DNA from: an uncultured Granulosicoccus sp.
Lineage (GTDB): Bacteria > Pseudomonadota > Gammaproteobacteria > Granulosicoccales > Granulosicoccaceae
Assembly (NCBI GenBank): GCA_947492525.1
Contig: CANLNQ010000014.1
Span: 124,001 to 188,000, forward strand
Direction: 5' to 3'
Length of the DNA: 64,000 nucleotides
Shown here in pieces: positions 32,831-42,249 of this stretch. The translations under genes were made by a program, and so were the position numbers. The notes under the pieces are model-generated. The model saw only the letters and a program-made list of their open reading frames with translations, was not told the origin of the DNA and did not search any database. Position 1 is the first letter of the stretch. Every line of letters starts with the position of its first letter.

Positions 32831-34092
32831 GTGGCGCTTCCCGCGGTGTCGGTGGAAAACAGCGTACGGAACACCGGGTAGATATCGCGGTGATCATTGA
32901 CGGTGGCCATTGCAAAATGGGGAGAATCGATGCGTTGATACGTGGATGCCAGCGTCGAGGTACGCGTGGTGGGCGTCTCACAGACCTCGATATAGGCGTA
33001 GTAGCGAACCAGCGGCAGGAGCTGGTCTTCGAGAAATCCACGACTGCGTTCCGGATCGGCACCGAAGGCGTCTCCATCGGATGCCTGAGCGGCATAGACA
33101 TTCCATTGATCCGATGGATAACGCGCCGCGATCACCTCGCGCATCAGCTCCAGCGCCGAATACACCACGGTGCCGCCGGTCTTGCGATCGTTGAAGAAAG
33201 TCTGCTCGTCCACTTCATCGGCATCGTTCGTGTGGCGAATGAAGACGATCTCCACGCGTTCGTATTTTCGGCTAAGGAACAGGTGCAGGAGCGTATAGAA
33301 GCGTTTTGCCAGATCCTTTCGCTGTTCGTTCATGGAGGCCGATACATCCATCAGACAGAACATGACCGCCTGACTCATCGGTTTGGGCACCATGATCCGG
33401 TTGCGAAAGCGCAGATCGATATCATCCAGAAACGGCACTCGTTCGATGCGCTTTTTCAGCAATTCGATCTCGGCCTCGTCTATCAGTGGATTGTCCTTGT
33501 CAGGATCATCGCCTTGCAGGGCCTCGATCTCCTCGAGTCTGCGTCGGGCACCACTTTGCAGCGCGATGCGTCTGCCCAGCGCCTGACGCATCGTGCGTAC
33601 CACGGACAGGTTGGTGGGCGAGCCCTGGGAGGTATAACCGGCCCGTTGTGGCTTGAGTTCCTTGATATCGCCTACCTGTGTACGTACCAGGTGGGGCAAC
33701 TCGAGATCATCAAAGAAGAGGTTCATGAATTCCTCACGCGACAGCGCGAAAGTGAAGTTGTCTTCGCCACTGCCGCCTTCACCATCGCCGCTGCCGTCGC
33801 CATCACCTTCGCCGCCGGAAGGCCGCTTCAGGCGATCTCCCGGGGTAAAGGTGCGGTTTCCCGGAAGGACCATCTCCCGGTCGCCACCCTGGCCATGACG
33901 CAGGTGAGGTTCCGAGACATCACGGGCTGGCAGCTTCACCTTGCCACCTTTCTGCATATCCTCGATGGATCGCTCGGACACCATGTCCGCGACGGAGCGC
34001 TTTATCTGAGCCTTGTAACGCCGCATGAACCGCGCCCGATTGGCGGCGTTCTTGTTGCGATCATTCAGACGTCTGTCGATAATCACGGACAT
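32827..34092 (-). CDS. yeaH: YeaH/YhbH family protein (DUF444, vWA-like)
   Basis: A 421-residue protein with a charged N-terminus (IIDRRLNDRNKNAANRARFMRRY), a Gly-rich acidic linker near residues 85-115, then a von Willebrand A-like domain with the metal-site motif FCLMDVSASMNEQRKDLAKRF. It is the conserved partner of PrkA kinases and probably a substrate or adaptor. GGGAG lies nine bases before the ATG at 34092; 15 bases separate it from prkA. Confidence 0.94.
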   Translation of the reverse strand: MSVIIDRRLNDRNKNAANRARFMRRYKAQIKRSVADMVSERSIEDMQKGGKVKLPARDVSEPHLRHGQGGDREMVLPGNRTFTPGDRLKRPSGGEGDGDGSGDGEGGSGEDNFTFALSREEFMNLFFDDLELPHLVRTQVGDIKELKPQRAGYTSQGSPTNLSVVRTMRQALGRRIALQSGARRRLEEIEALQGDDPDKDNPLIDEAEIELLKKRIERVPFLDDIDLRFRNRIMVPKPMSQAVMFCLMDVSASMNEQRKDLAKRFYTLLHLFLSRKYERVEIVFIRHTNDADEVDEQTFFNDRKTGGTVVYSALELMREVIAARYPSDQWNVYAAQASDGDAFGADPERSRGFLEDQLLPLVRYYAYIEVCETPTTRTSTLASTYQRIDSPHFAMATVNDHRDIYPVFRTLFSTDTAGSAT

Positions 34093-34107
34093 GATGTGTT
34101 TCTCCCG

Positions 34108-36030
34108 CTACTGCGACTTTCTTACCCGCAGATACCATTCGCACAGCAGACGTACCTGCTTTTCGGTGTAGCCCTTTTCTATCATGCGCTTCACGAAGCT
34201 TTCGTGCTTGCTTGCCTCATCCGAGGATGATTTCGCATTGAAGGAGATGACCGGCAGCAGTTCTTCGGTGTTGGAGAACATCTTCTTCTCGATGACCTCC
34301 CGAAGTTTCTCGTAACTGGTCCAGGAGGGGTTCTTGCCACCCTTGTTGGCACGAGCCCGCAGTACGAAATTGACGATCTCGTTGCGAAAATCCTTGGGGT
34401 TGGCGATACCGGCAGGTTTTTCGATCTTCTCCAGCTCATCGTTGAGTTGTGCTCTATCGAAACTCTCTCCGGTCTCCGGATCCCGATAGTCCTCATCCTG
34501 GATCCAGTAGTCGGCGTAGGTCACATAGCGATCAAAGATGTTCTGGCCATACTCGGAATACGATTCGAGATAGGCTGTCTGGATTTCCTTGCCGATGAAG
34601 TCGGCGTAGCGGGGCGCCAGATAGCCCTTGATCAGCTCGATATAGCGTCGCTGTACTTCGTCGGGTAGCTGCTCGCGCAGCAGTCGCTGTTCAAGCACAT
34701 ACATCAGATGCACCGGATTGGCTGCCACTTCGCTCTGATCGTAATTGAACACGCTGGACAACACCTTGTAGGCAAAACGCGTCGAGATGCCACTCATGCC
34801 TTCATCGATACCTGCGAAGTCGCGATACTCCTGAACCGACTTGGCATCGGGTTCCACATCCTTCAGGTTCTCGCCATCGTACACACGCATCTTGGTGAAC
34901 ACATTGGAATTCTCGGGCTCGACCAGTCGTGACAGAACGGAGAATTGCGCCATCATGTTCAACGTGCCGGGCGCACACGGTGCATCCGACAGCGAACTGT
35001 TGGCCAGCAGTTTCTCGTAGATCATGACCTCTTCGGATGCCTGGAGGCAATAGGGCACCTTGACGATATAGATGCGATCAAGGAATGCTTCGTTGTTTCT
35101 GTTGTTGCGAAACGAGCGCCATTCGGATTCGTTCGAGTGCGCCAGGATCACACCCTGGAACGGCATCGCAGAGAAGCCCTCGGTTCCCTTGTAATTGCCC
35201 TCCTGCGTGGCCGTCAACAGCGGATGCAGCATCTTGATGGGGGCCTTGAACATCTCCACGAATTCCAGCAGACCCTGATTCGCCTGGCACAGGCCGCCGG
35301 AATAGCTGTAGGCGTCCGGGTCGTCCTGTGAGTAGGATTCGAGCATGCGGATATCGACCTTGCCCACCAGCGAGGAGATGTCCTGATTGTTCTCGTCTCC
35401 CGGCTCCGTCTTGGCGATGGCTACCTGACGCAGCACCGAAGGCTGTATGCGAACCACCTTGAACTTGGTCAGGTCACCGTCGTATTCCGCCAGGCGCTTG
35501 ATGGCCCAGGGGCTCATGATGCCCGAGAGATAGCGTTTGGGAATGCCGTATTCCTCTTCCAGCGCGTCAGCTTCGCGTTCCGGGTTGAACAGGCCCAGAG
35601 GAGATTCGTTGATTGGCGAGCCTTTCAGGGCGTAGATGGGATAGGACTCCATCAGCTGCTTCAGTTTCTCGGCGATGGAAGACTTGCCGCCTCCGACGGG
35701 GCCGAGCAAGTAGAGAACCTGCTTGCGTTCCTCCAGACCCTGGGCCGCATGCGTGAAGTAGGAGACGATCTGCGAGATCGCTTCTTCCATGCCGTAGAAA
35801 TCCTTGAAGGCCGGATATCGACGAATCACGCGATTGGAGTGAATGCGAGACAGGCGCGGATCCTCCCGGGTATCCACGTACTCCGGCTCGCCGATGGCTG
35901 CCAGCATTCGCTCCGCGGCACTGGCGTATGTCATCGGGTCTTCCCGACATAGCTCAAGGTAGTCCATCAAGGACATTTCTTCATCACGAGCCTTTGCATA
36001 AGTCTCGCGGTAGGTTTCGAACAGTTTCAC
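34108..36030 (-). CDS. prkA: PrkA family serine protein kinase (YeaG)
   Basis: A 640-residue kinase/AAA+ protein. The P-loop is LLGPVGGGKSS near residue 100, followed by the AAA core (PLGLFNPE, GILAHSNESEWRSFRNNRNNEAFLDRI) and the C-terminal PrkA domain. The start is the GTG at 36030, because GGAGGT lies seven bases upstream and it gives the family length (E. coli YeaG 644). In E. coli, yeaGH respond to nitrogen starvation and stress. It leads the prkA-yeaH-spoVR operon, which is intact here. Confidence 0.95.
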   Translation of the reverse strand: MKLFETYRETYAKARDEEMSLMDYLELCREDPMTYASAAERMLAAIGEPEYVDTREDPRLSRIHSNRVIRRYPAFKDFYGMEEAISQIVSYFTHAAQGLEERKQVLYLLGPVGGGKSSIAEKLKQLMESYPIYALKGSPINESPLGLFNPEREADALEEEYGIPKRYLSGIMSPWAIKRLAEYDGDLTKFKVVRIQPSVLRQVAIAKTEPGDENNQDISSLVGKVDIRMLESYSQDDPDAYSYSGGLCQANQGLLEFVEMFKAPIKMLHPLLTATQEGNYKGTEGFSAMPFQGVILAHSNESEWRSFRNNRNNEAFLDRIYIVKVPYCLQASEEVMIYEKLLANSSLSDAPCAPGTLNMMAQFSVLSRLVEPENSNVFTKMRVYDGENLKDVEPDAKSVQEYRDFAGIDEGMSGISTRFAYKVLSSVFNYDQSEVAANPVHLMYVLEQRLLREQLPDEVQRRYIELIKGYLAPRYADFIGKEIQTAYLESYSEYGQNIFDRYVTYADYWIQDEDYRDPETGESFDRAQLNDELEKIEKPAGIANPKDFRNEIVNFVLRARANKGGKNPSWTSYEKLREVIEKKMFSNTEELLPVISFNAKSSSDEASKHESFVKRMIEKGYTEKQVRLLCEWYLRVRKSQ

Positions 36031-36550
36031 GTTAGAACCTCCAGAGCAACCTTTCGCACACACCGACAGAGCATGTCGTTCAGTTGCGGATCAAGTTTTC
36101 ATGGCACGAACATCTAATTGATACGTTGCAATCCCTTGAAGCGCTCACCGTTGTGCCTCGCAGTTTCAAACAATCGATAGCTGTAGTCTTGCTTTAACGA
36201 TAGTGACTGATTCGGCTTCTGTCACGGAGTGATTAACACTGATTTCCGCGTCGTTCCTGTAGAGCCTTGTACGTGACTACTTCAGCAAGAAACAGTCCGT
36301 TACTCAAGTGAAACACTGTATTTTCCCCGTGAAAATTCGTTACACATGGCTGAGACTGCGGCGCATGGGGATTTGTTCCGTGTCGTGCAAACGGTATCTC
36401 GCGCCGATGATTTTCAGGCAAGAGGCAGAACGTGTGCAATGGAAGCTGTCTGCAGACTCATGTCAGTGCAATGAAATACGATGATTGCCTTGGATTGGGG
36501 CATGGGGTAATTTGACCATTAGCGTGCGTAAGGTCAGTCAGATTCCAACG
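36031..36550. other. Intergenic region upstream of prkA
   Basis: About 520 bases between the start of prkA and the end of the HRI1-like gene. It must contain the prkA promoter, but I cannot pick a -35/-10 or sigma-54 box with confidence. A short TGACC/GGTCA inverted repeat at 36515-36536 may end the HRI1-like transcript. No gene is recognisable. Confidence 0.6.
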
Positions 36551-37327
36551 TTACGGTGCCATGACGGAGTCGCGGTACTCCTGTTCAACGGTCCTGCCGA
36601 AAAAGTCAGTCCTGGCTACCCGAATGGGCATGGCAGAGTCAGACAGTGGTGATGCGTCGAAAGCTCGCATACCGCATCGCATCGGCAGGGTGGAATGCTC
36701 GATGATCCCCTGATTGTCCTCGATACGACCGATGCAGAATTCCTGGTCAAAGGCGTCCGCCAATGCCGTGTTGTCGCCGCAGGCGATGGCGTGATCGACC
36801 TCGTCGGGTAGTGAACGGCTCTGGCCAGTTCTATCCTTCCAACCGAGCCCCATGGCAAAGCGGGTTGTTGTCCACAACAGAAACAGCCTCTGCCCACTTG
36901 CGTTTGTCATCAGTCGGGTCTGAGGGATCGTCGTATCGACACGCTGCCAGAGCTCTTCATACGGATCATGTATACCGACTTCGAGCAGGCCTTCGGCGGT
37001 CTGGATGATTCTGCCGGTGTCTATTCCTTTCAGCGGACCCTGCAAGTTGATGATACGCGTCCAGGTGCAGATACCGTTTTCCACGGACGTTGTTCCGGCG
37101 AAGCCTTCTGCGCGTGCCAGTACACGCAGTTGTTCCGCACTGAGCGACGACAAGGAGGGTGCCTGATCGAGTGACATCGCTGCAAGCGGTAGTCGCATAT
37201 CCACATGGTGATGCTCGCCCTGCATCCACATGACACGGGTCGTGTGGTCCTCAAGCTCGGGTGTGCGTAGCCAGTATCGTTGCCACAAGCCATGTGTGTC
37301 GGCAAGCGTCGGCAGAGGCTCTGTCAT
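36551..37327 (-). CDS. HRI1-like protein of unknown function
   Basis: A 258-residue cytoplasmic protein with no signal peptide or membrane segment. It begins with WQRYWLRTPE and VMWMQGEHHHVDMRLP, which resembles the bacterial relatives of the yeast HRI1 family, an unassigned lipocalin-like fold. The match is from memory and only moderate. Its ATG at 37327 overlaps the isochorismatase stop by one base, so it is the last gene of the ABC importer operon. It contains many Trp and acidic residues; no catalytic motif can be named. Confidence 0.55.
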   Translation of the reverse strand: MTEPLPTLADTHGLWQRYWLRTPELEDHTTRVMWMQGEHHHVDMRLPLAAMSLDQAPSLSSLSAEQLRVLARAEGFAGTTSVENGICTWTRIINLQGPLKGIDTGRIIQTAEGLLEVGIHDPYEELWQRVDTTIPQTRLMTNASGQRLFLLWTTTRFAMGLGWKDRTGQSRSLPDEVDHAIACGDNTALADAFDQEFCIGRIEDNQGIIEHSTLPMRCGMRAFDASPLSDSAMPIRVARTDFFGRTVEQEYRDSVMAP

Positions 37328-37941
37328 CAAGCTACCCGCCGCGACTGCTGTTCAAGAGCCTCGGTGAGAGCGTCAACGGTGCTGACAGCGCCGCTTTGCA
37401 GGTATTCCATGGCGGCCAGCGCTGCGCGGTGTGCCTCTTCCGAGGTACCTCCGAGCGCATCTTCCGCCACGCGGCAGTAGTAATCATGCTGATGCGCATC
37501 GGCAAAGGTGTAGTGGATGCAGACGTCAGTCATGCCACCTACCAGCAGCAGGGTTTCCGCCTTGAGACCCTTCAGCAATATCTCCAGTTCTGTGCCGAAA
37601 AAGGCCGAGTAGCGGCGCTTGCGCACGAGATAGTCCTTGCTGGTGAAACCCGTTTCTTCGGCGATACGAGTACCCGGATCGTTCTCCAGCAGGTGAATCC
37701 CTTCCGCACCGTCCAGTTCTCGCCCGTAGTCAACGAAATCCGGCCGATGACATTCCTGCAGAAAGACAACGGGTACTGACAGGGCTCGCGCATTCTCGAT
37801 CAGTGTGCAGGCTCGACGCATTCTTTCACGGTAGTCAGCGACTTCGGGTATGCCGGCCGAATACCCCTCCATGAAGGCGCCCGCCTGTATGTCGATCACC
37901 AGAAGTACGGTCTTGCCGACCAGTAGAGGTTGTCGAGTCAT
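37327..37941 (-). CDS. Isochorismatase-family cysteine hydrolase
   Basis: A 204-residue cytoplasmic hydrolase with the triad of the nicotinamidase/N-carbamoylsarcosine amidase group: D17 in LLVIDIQ, a lysine in YLVRKRRYSAFFGT near residue 108, and the nucleophile in GGMTDVCIHYT near residue 145, preceded by the cis-peptide. Members hydrolyse amides such as ureidoacrylate, carbamoylsarcosine and nicotinamide. It follows a polyamine-type ABC importer, so it may act on the imported amide. Substrate unknown. Confidence 0.88.
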   Translation of the reverse strand: MTRQPLLVGKTVLLVIDIQAGAFMEGYSAGIPEVADYRERMRRACTLIENARALSVPVVFLQECHRPDFVDYGRELDGAEGIHLLENDPGTRIAEETGFTSKDYLVRKRRYSAFFGTELEILLKGLKAETLLLVGGMTDVCIHYTFADAHQHDYYCRVAEDALGGTSEEAHRAALAAMEYLQSGAVSTVDALTEALEQQSRRVA

Positions 37942-37997
37942 TTGCAGTCTTTGCCTGTCAGCTGATGTCGCGCCCTGTGTGGACCATGTGTCCGCTG

Positions 37998-38807
37998 TCA
38001 GGAGCCCTTGTTGGTTGGATCCGCACCTAGCAGGTGTGGCAAGTCACCAAAGCGGCCCACAAGTCCATAGACGAGGGCTGAAGTGGCAATGAAGGTGATG
38101 GCACCGACGGCCATGGTGGGCGTGAAGCCATTACGCAGGGAATTGAATATCTGCAGAGTGACCGTCGAGTAGCTGGATGAGCTGACAAAGAACATGACGA
38201 TGAACTCGTTGAAACTCAGTACCAGCGCAAACAGGAAGCCCGATATCGTCCATGCGATGGTCTGCGGAAGTATGACTGTACGGAATGTGACTTGCTCGGT
38301 AGCGCCCATCGTGGCTGCGGCGTCCAGATGGCTTCTGTCAATGGCGTTCAGCCCGATGGAGATGGTTGCCAGAGGCAGGGCAAGGTGCAGCAGCGCATGG
38401 CTCAGAATGCCTGCGCCGATGGTGCCCAGCAAGCCTGAGAACGCCCACATGAAGCTCAGGCCTACCCCGAACACGATGGGTGGCAGGACAAAGGGAAGCG
38501 CCGTCAGCCCGGCCACCAGTCGAGACCAGCGATTGTCGAATTTCCACAGCCTGTAGGCAATCGGCCAGGCCATCAGCGTGGCCAATGCAGCGCTGCTGAA
38601 GGCGATGAGAATGGATGTTCGCAGACTTCTGACCCAGATCTGTTCATTGATGAAGAAGTCGGCAAAGCGTTGCAGACTGGGATCCTGGGGAGGGAACAGC
38701 ATGGTACGGCCGCTGTTCAAGGCCGCACCGCACACCACGACCACCGGCAACAGCAACACGATGAGGCAGAAGCCCATGTACAGCCGCCCGATTATCTTCA
38801 TCTTCAT
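37998..38807 (-). CDS. ABC importer permease 2 (PotC-like)
   Basis: A 269-residue permease with six hydrophobic helices. The EAA loop is DAAATMGATEQVTFRTVILPQT near residue 185, and KMKIIGRLYMGFCLIVLLLP opens the first helix, as in PotC. The ATG at 38807 overlaps the stop of permease 1 as ATGA. The subunit works with the preceding permease, the TOBE-type ATPase and the Tat-exported binding protein of the same operon. Confidence 0.92.
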   Translation of the reverse strand: MKMKIIGRLYMGFCLIVLLLPVVVVCGAALNSGRTMLFPPQDPSLQRFADFFINEQIWVRSLRTSILIAFSSAALATLMAWPIAYRLWKFDNRWSRLVAGLTALPFVLPPIVFGVGLSFMWAFSGLLGTIGAGILSHALLHLALPLATISIGLNAIDRSHLDAAATMGATEQVTFRTVILPQTIAWTISGFLFALVLSFNEFIVMFFVSSSSYSTVTLQIFNSLRNGFTPTMAVGAITFIATSALVYGLVGRFGDLPHLLGADPTNKGS

Positions 38808-39823
38808 GATCGACTCTTCGAACGGTTGGCCAGATAATGGCTTGCCCCGAGGCACAGGCAGGCCGAGACCAGCAGAACCACCGCCTGGGCGGCGCCGAAC
38901 GGTGCATTGAGCGTCGCGCCACGGATGGATTGGTAGATGGAGAGCGTGAGTGTTTGCTGCGGAGGAGCGGCGAATACGGACACCGTGACATACACGCCTA
39001 GCAGAAACACGAAGAGCAGCAGAGTCGTACCCATGAGAGGAATGCGGATGGAGGGAAGAATGACTGTTCTCACGACGGTCATGGGTCTGGCGCCCATCGT
39101 CTGCGCAGCTTCCATCAGGGAGTTGTCCATGCGACTCAGGGGCGGGAACAACAGGATGACGGCGTAGGGCCAGACGAGATAGGTCATCGTCAGAATGACC
39201 GCGAAACCGGATGTCTTGAATTTCAGATCCCGCGGGTTTGCCAGGCCCCATTCGCGCAGCAGAGGAAAGAAGCCGTTGTCCTTCAGCCAGCCGGTAACGC
39301 CTGCTTCGCGCAGTACCATGGGCAGTCCGGAGCGGTTTGACAACAATACGTCCCAGCCCATGACAACAAAGACTTCAGACAATGACACGATGGACAGCAG
39401 CACCACCAGCCACACCGTTTGCAGTTGACGAGACTGCCGGGTCATCAACCAGGTAAAGGGAAAGGCCAGAGTGACGGCCAGCACGGCGCCGACAGTTGCG
39501 TAGTAGAAGGAATAGAAGAGCTTCTGGCTGTAGAGAAAGGACACCGAATCCGGCCACTCGAGACCGACGAAGAATCGACGATATTGCGAGAAATCCAATG
39601 CCCACTGCCAGGCCGCGCCCTCGATCTTCTCGCCCAGACTGATCACCAGAACCAGAGCGAACGGCAATAGACACAGCAGGCAGGTCGCACCGATCAGCAG
39701 AGGTAGTAGTAAAGGTCGAAGCATCACTGGCTCGCTACTGGCCGTTTCCTGTAACCCGGCGGGCAAGGGCTTCGTGATGACACTTGCCACCGGTTCAGGC
39801 GCTTTCCTGGCGTGGGTAGACAT
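38804..39823 (-). CDS. ABC importer permease 1 (PotB-like)
   Basis: A 339-residue permease with a polar N-terminal tail of about 40 residues and six transmembrane helices. The EAA loop is EAAQTMGARPMTVVRTVILP near residue 250. The start is the ATG at 39823 after GAGG, so its beginning overlaps the end of the ATPase gene by 29 bases. Component of the polyamine-type importer. Confidence 0.92.
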   Translation of the reverse strand: MSTHARKAPEPVASVITKPLPAGLQETASSEPVMLRPLLLPLLIGATCLLCLLPFALVLVISLGEKIEGAAWQWALDFSQYRRFFVGLEWPDSVSFLYSQKLFYSFYYATVGAVLAVTLAFPFTWLMTRQSRQLQTVWLVVLLSIVSLSEVFVVMGWDVLLSNRSGLPMVLREAGVTGWLKDNGFFPLLREWGLANPRDLKFKTSGFAVILTMTYLVWPYAVILLFPPLSRMDNSLMEAAQTMGARPMTVVRTVILPSIRIPLMGTTLLLFVFLLGVYVTVSVFAAPPQQTLTLSIYQSIRGATLNAPFGAAQAVVLLVSACLCLGASHYLANRSKSRS

Positions 39824-40880
39824 GAAGTGCCTCACTTGGCATTTCAATTCTGACCGCATCACCCGGACTCAAGCGCGTCGCGCCTGCACTGGGCAGTTCA
39901 CAGATCAGCTGCCGATCGTCTGCATCCAGATACACCTCGCGGACCGGTCCGATATCTCGCACCAGCTTGACACTGGCCGGAATGAACTGATCGGACGACT
40001 GGCTATCGGTGTGCAGAATCGTGCGCTCCGGCCGACAGCCGACCGTTACCCGAGCACCGTTGATGAATGACGGGGGAGAGGAGGGCGTCAGGCGTACTCC
40101 GGCCACTTCGACCTGCCTGTCGTGTACAACGCCTTCAAGCAGGTTGGTCTTGCCGATGAAGGAGGCTACAAAGGAAGAGCGCGGCGAGCTGTAGACGGCC
40201 TGCGGTGAGCCTGTCTGTTCCACGTGTCCGGCAGACATCACCACGATACTGTCCGCCATGCTCATGGCTTCTCTCTGGTCGTGGGTGACCACAATGGTGG
40301 TGATGCCCAGTTCCTGCTGCAAAAGTCTCAATTCGATCTGCATTTCCTCGCGCAGCTGCGCATCGAGAGCAGACATCGGTTCATCCAGCAGGAACAACCT
40401 GGGTTCCTGTGCCAGCGCTCTGGCTATGGCTACCCGCTGTTTCTGCCCTCCGGACAGTTCGCCGATGCGGCGCGCGTGCAAGGGGGCAAGTTTGACCAGA
40501 TCCAGCAATTCCAGTGCGCGCTTGCGGCGCACTGTCTTGTCCACTCCAGAGATGGACAGCGCATAGGCGACGTTGTCTTCGACGCTCAAATGCGGGAACA
40601 ACGCAAAGGACTGGAACACCATGCCGAATCGCCGTTGATAGGCGGGCATGGTCGTGATGTCCGATCCGCCGAGTATCAGAGTGCCGGTGCTGGCAGATTC
40701 CAGCCCGGCAATGATACGAAGCAGTGTTGTCTTGCCACATCCTGACGGTCCCAGCAAGGCGGTGAGCTCGCCTTCCGGAAACGACAGATTGATGTCGTCC
40801 AGTGCGGTTGTTCCATCTGCGAACGTCTTGTTGACGTTCTTCAGTTCGAGGCCCTGTCCTGATCCGGTTGAAGTAGTCAC
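39795..40880 (-). CDS. ABC importer ATPase (PotA/CysA type)
   Basis: A 361-residue ATPase. Walker A is LLGPSGCGKTTLLRI, the signature LSGGQKQRVAIARAL, Walker B RLFLLDEPMSALD with the H-loop in VTHDQREAMSM. A C-terminal TOBE domain (PERTILHTDSQS onward) is typical of polyamine, iron and sugar importers. I use the GTG at 40880, one base after the binding protein's stop; longer readings extend into that gene. Confidence 0.92.
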   Translation of the reverse strand: MTTSTGSGQGLELKNVNKTFADGTTALDDINLSFPEGELTALLGPSGCGKTTLLRIIAGLESASTGTLILGGSDITTMPAYQRRFGMVFQSFALFPHLSVEDNVAYALSISGVDKTVRRKRALELLDLVKLAPLHARRIGELSGGQKQRVAIARALAQEPRLFLLDEPMSALDAQLREEMQIELRLLQQELGITTIVVTHDQREAMSMADSIVVMSAGHVEQTGSPQAVYSSPRSSFVASFIGKTNLLEGVVHDRQVEVAGVRLTPSSPPSFINGARVTVGCRPERTILHTDSQSSDQFIPASVKLVRDIGPVREVYLDADDRQLICELPSAGATRLSPGDAVRIEMPSEALHVYPRQESA

Positions 40881-40881
40881 G

Positions 40882-41982
40882 TCAACTGGCCAGCATCTTT
40901 TCCCAGTTCTCGGAGATGAAGGTCTCGTTGTCCAGGTAGCTTTCGTAGGCTGGGGTGATGGCAGGTGTGCCTGAGACAGCCGTGAACTCGTCATCGCTCA
41001 GATCAGTCTTTGACTGCGCCAGCAACGGGGCCGTACCGATCTTGCGACTCATCAAAGCCTGTGTGGAAGGGTCACAGGAAAAGGCGATGAACTCCTTGGC
41101 CTCATCGGATTTTTCACTCAAGGGTGAAAGACACCAGGAACCGTAATCCTGTGGATTGCCTTCCTTGGGAAAGACAGATGCGATGGGGAAACCGTCGGAG
41201 GCCATCAGGGTTGCCACATCGTGGAAATACATGCCACCAATGACATCTTCGTTTTTCATGGCTTGTTCCATCTGGCTCTCTGCAGACCACCACAGAGCCA
41301 CGTTGGATTTGAGCTCGGCTATCTTCTCGATGACGGCAAGGATTCCCTCCTTGCTCGATAGCGTGGCTGCGCCATCGAAAAAGGTGGCCGCCGTGATGTC
41401 AAGCAGGAAGCTGTTGAACAACTTGGACAAGCCCAGCGAGGCTTCGAAGTTCTCGGAATCCCAGAAGTCTGCCCAGCTAGCCGGTACGTCCACCTGATCG
41501 GGGTTGACCACCATGGATACGAACCATGACATGGCGCCCACACCCAGAATGTCGTCTTCGGGTTTGTAGATGAAGACCTCTTCAAGGTTGTTGACCGAGG
41601 AGTTGCCTGCAAGATCCAGAGGGGCGATCAAACCGCCTATTCTGCTAGCCTTGATCATGGTGTCGCGTGCGAACAGGGAGAGGTCTGTTGGAGAACTGCC
41701 CGAGGCCGCTGCCTGCTGCATGGTGACCAACCAGTCGGATGAGTTGGGTTGGGTGACACTTTCAACCGCAATGCCGGTGGCTTCGGTAAACGCCGGGTAG
41801 ACGAATTCCTTGAAGCTGTTCTCGAAGTAGCCGCCATAGGTGCCGATTCTGAGTGTGCGATCTGCAGAAAACGAGGGAATCGAAAACAGGCCGCCTGCAG
41901 CCAGAGCCGTGGCGCCTGCTCCCAGTTTCAGTGCTTGCCGACGGGAAGGTGATGCAGGTATGCCGCTGGCATTCGAATTCAT
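40882..41982 (-). CDS. Tat-exported ABC substrate-binding protein (PotD-like)
   Basis: A 366-residue periplasmic binding protein of the spermidine/putrescine class. The N-terminus carries the twin-arginine motif SRRQALKLG followed by a hydrophobic stretch ending near residue 33. The mature protein starts with RTLRIGTYGGYFENSF. A second ATG at 42018 would add 12 residues. First gene of an operon of six, divergent from a 2-oxoglutarate-dependent oxygenase. The cargo may be a polyamine or a related cationic amine, but this is family inference. Confidence 0.88.
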   Translation of the reverse strand: MNSNASGIPASPSRRQALKLGAGATALAAGGLFSIPSFSADRTLRIGTYGGYFENSFKEFVYPAFTEATGIAVESVTQPNSSDWLVTMQQAAASGSSPTDLSLFARDTMIKASRIGGLIAPLDLAGNSSVNNLEEVFIYKPEDDILGVGAMSWFVSMVVNPDQVDVPASWADFWDSENFEASLGLSKLFNSFLLDITAATFFDGAATLSSKEGILAVIEKIAELKSNVALWWSAESQMEQAMKNEDVIGGMYFHDVATLMASDGFPIASVFPKEGNPQDYGSWCLSPLSEKSDEAKEFIAFSCDPSTQALMSRKIGTAPLLAQSKTDLSDDEFTAVSGTPAITPAYESYLDNETFISENWEKMLAS

Positions 41983-42249
41983 GTACGTGTTGGGGGTGAC
42001 AGGCTTGCGTTCAGGCATGGGTTGATCAAGGCTCGAGAGTGAATTTGAAGGTCTACAACCGTTGGAAACGCTATCATTCGAATCCGTTCCAATTGCATCC
42101 TGCACGACATCAAAGCTGTGAATGGCGCTTTTCCGCGTTACGGCATGAACCCTGTAACCCTCGTGAAAAATAGCTTTCTATTGGACTATTCCTGCAATTT
42201 ACGCATCCAACTGATGCAACTGCGACACCATGCGCACCAAAACGGAGCA

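Noticed and set aside
36233-36439. Small minus-strand frame upstream of prkA
   Set aside because: No ribosome site, no family resemblance and atypical composition; more likely a promoter region.
42169-42182. AATAG-CTTT-CTATT as a regulator site between the polyamine-type importer and the 2OG oxygenase
   Set aside because: A 5-bp AT-rich inverted repeat is expected by chance in a divergent promoter, and no second copy was found nearby.
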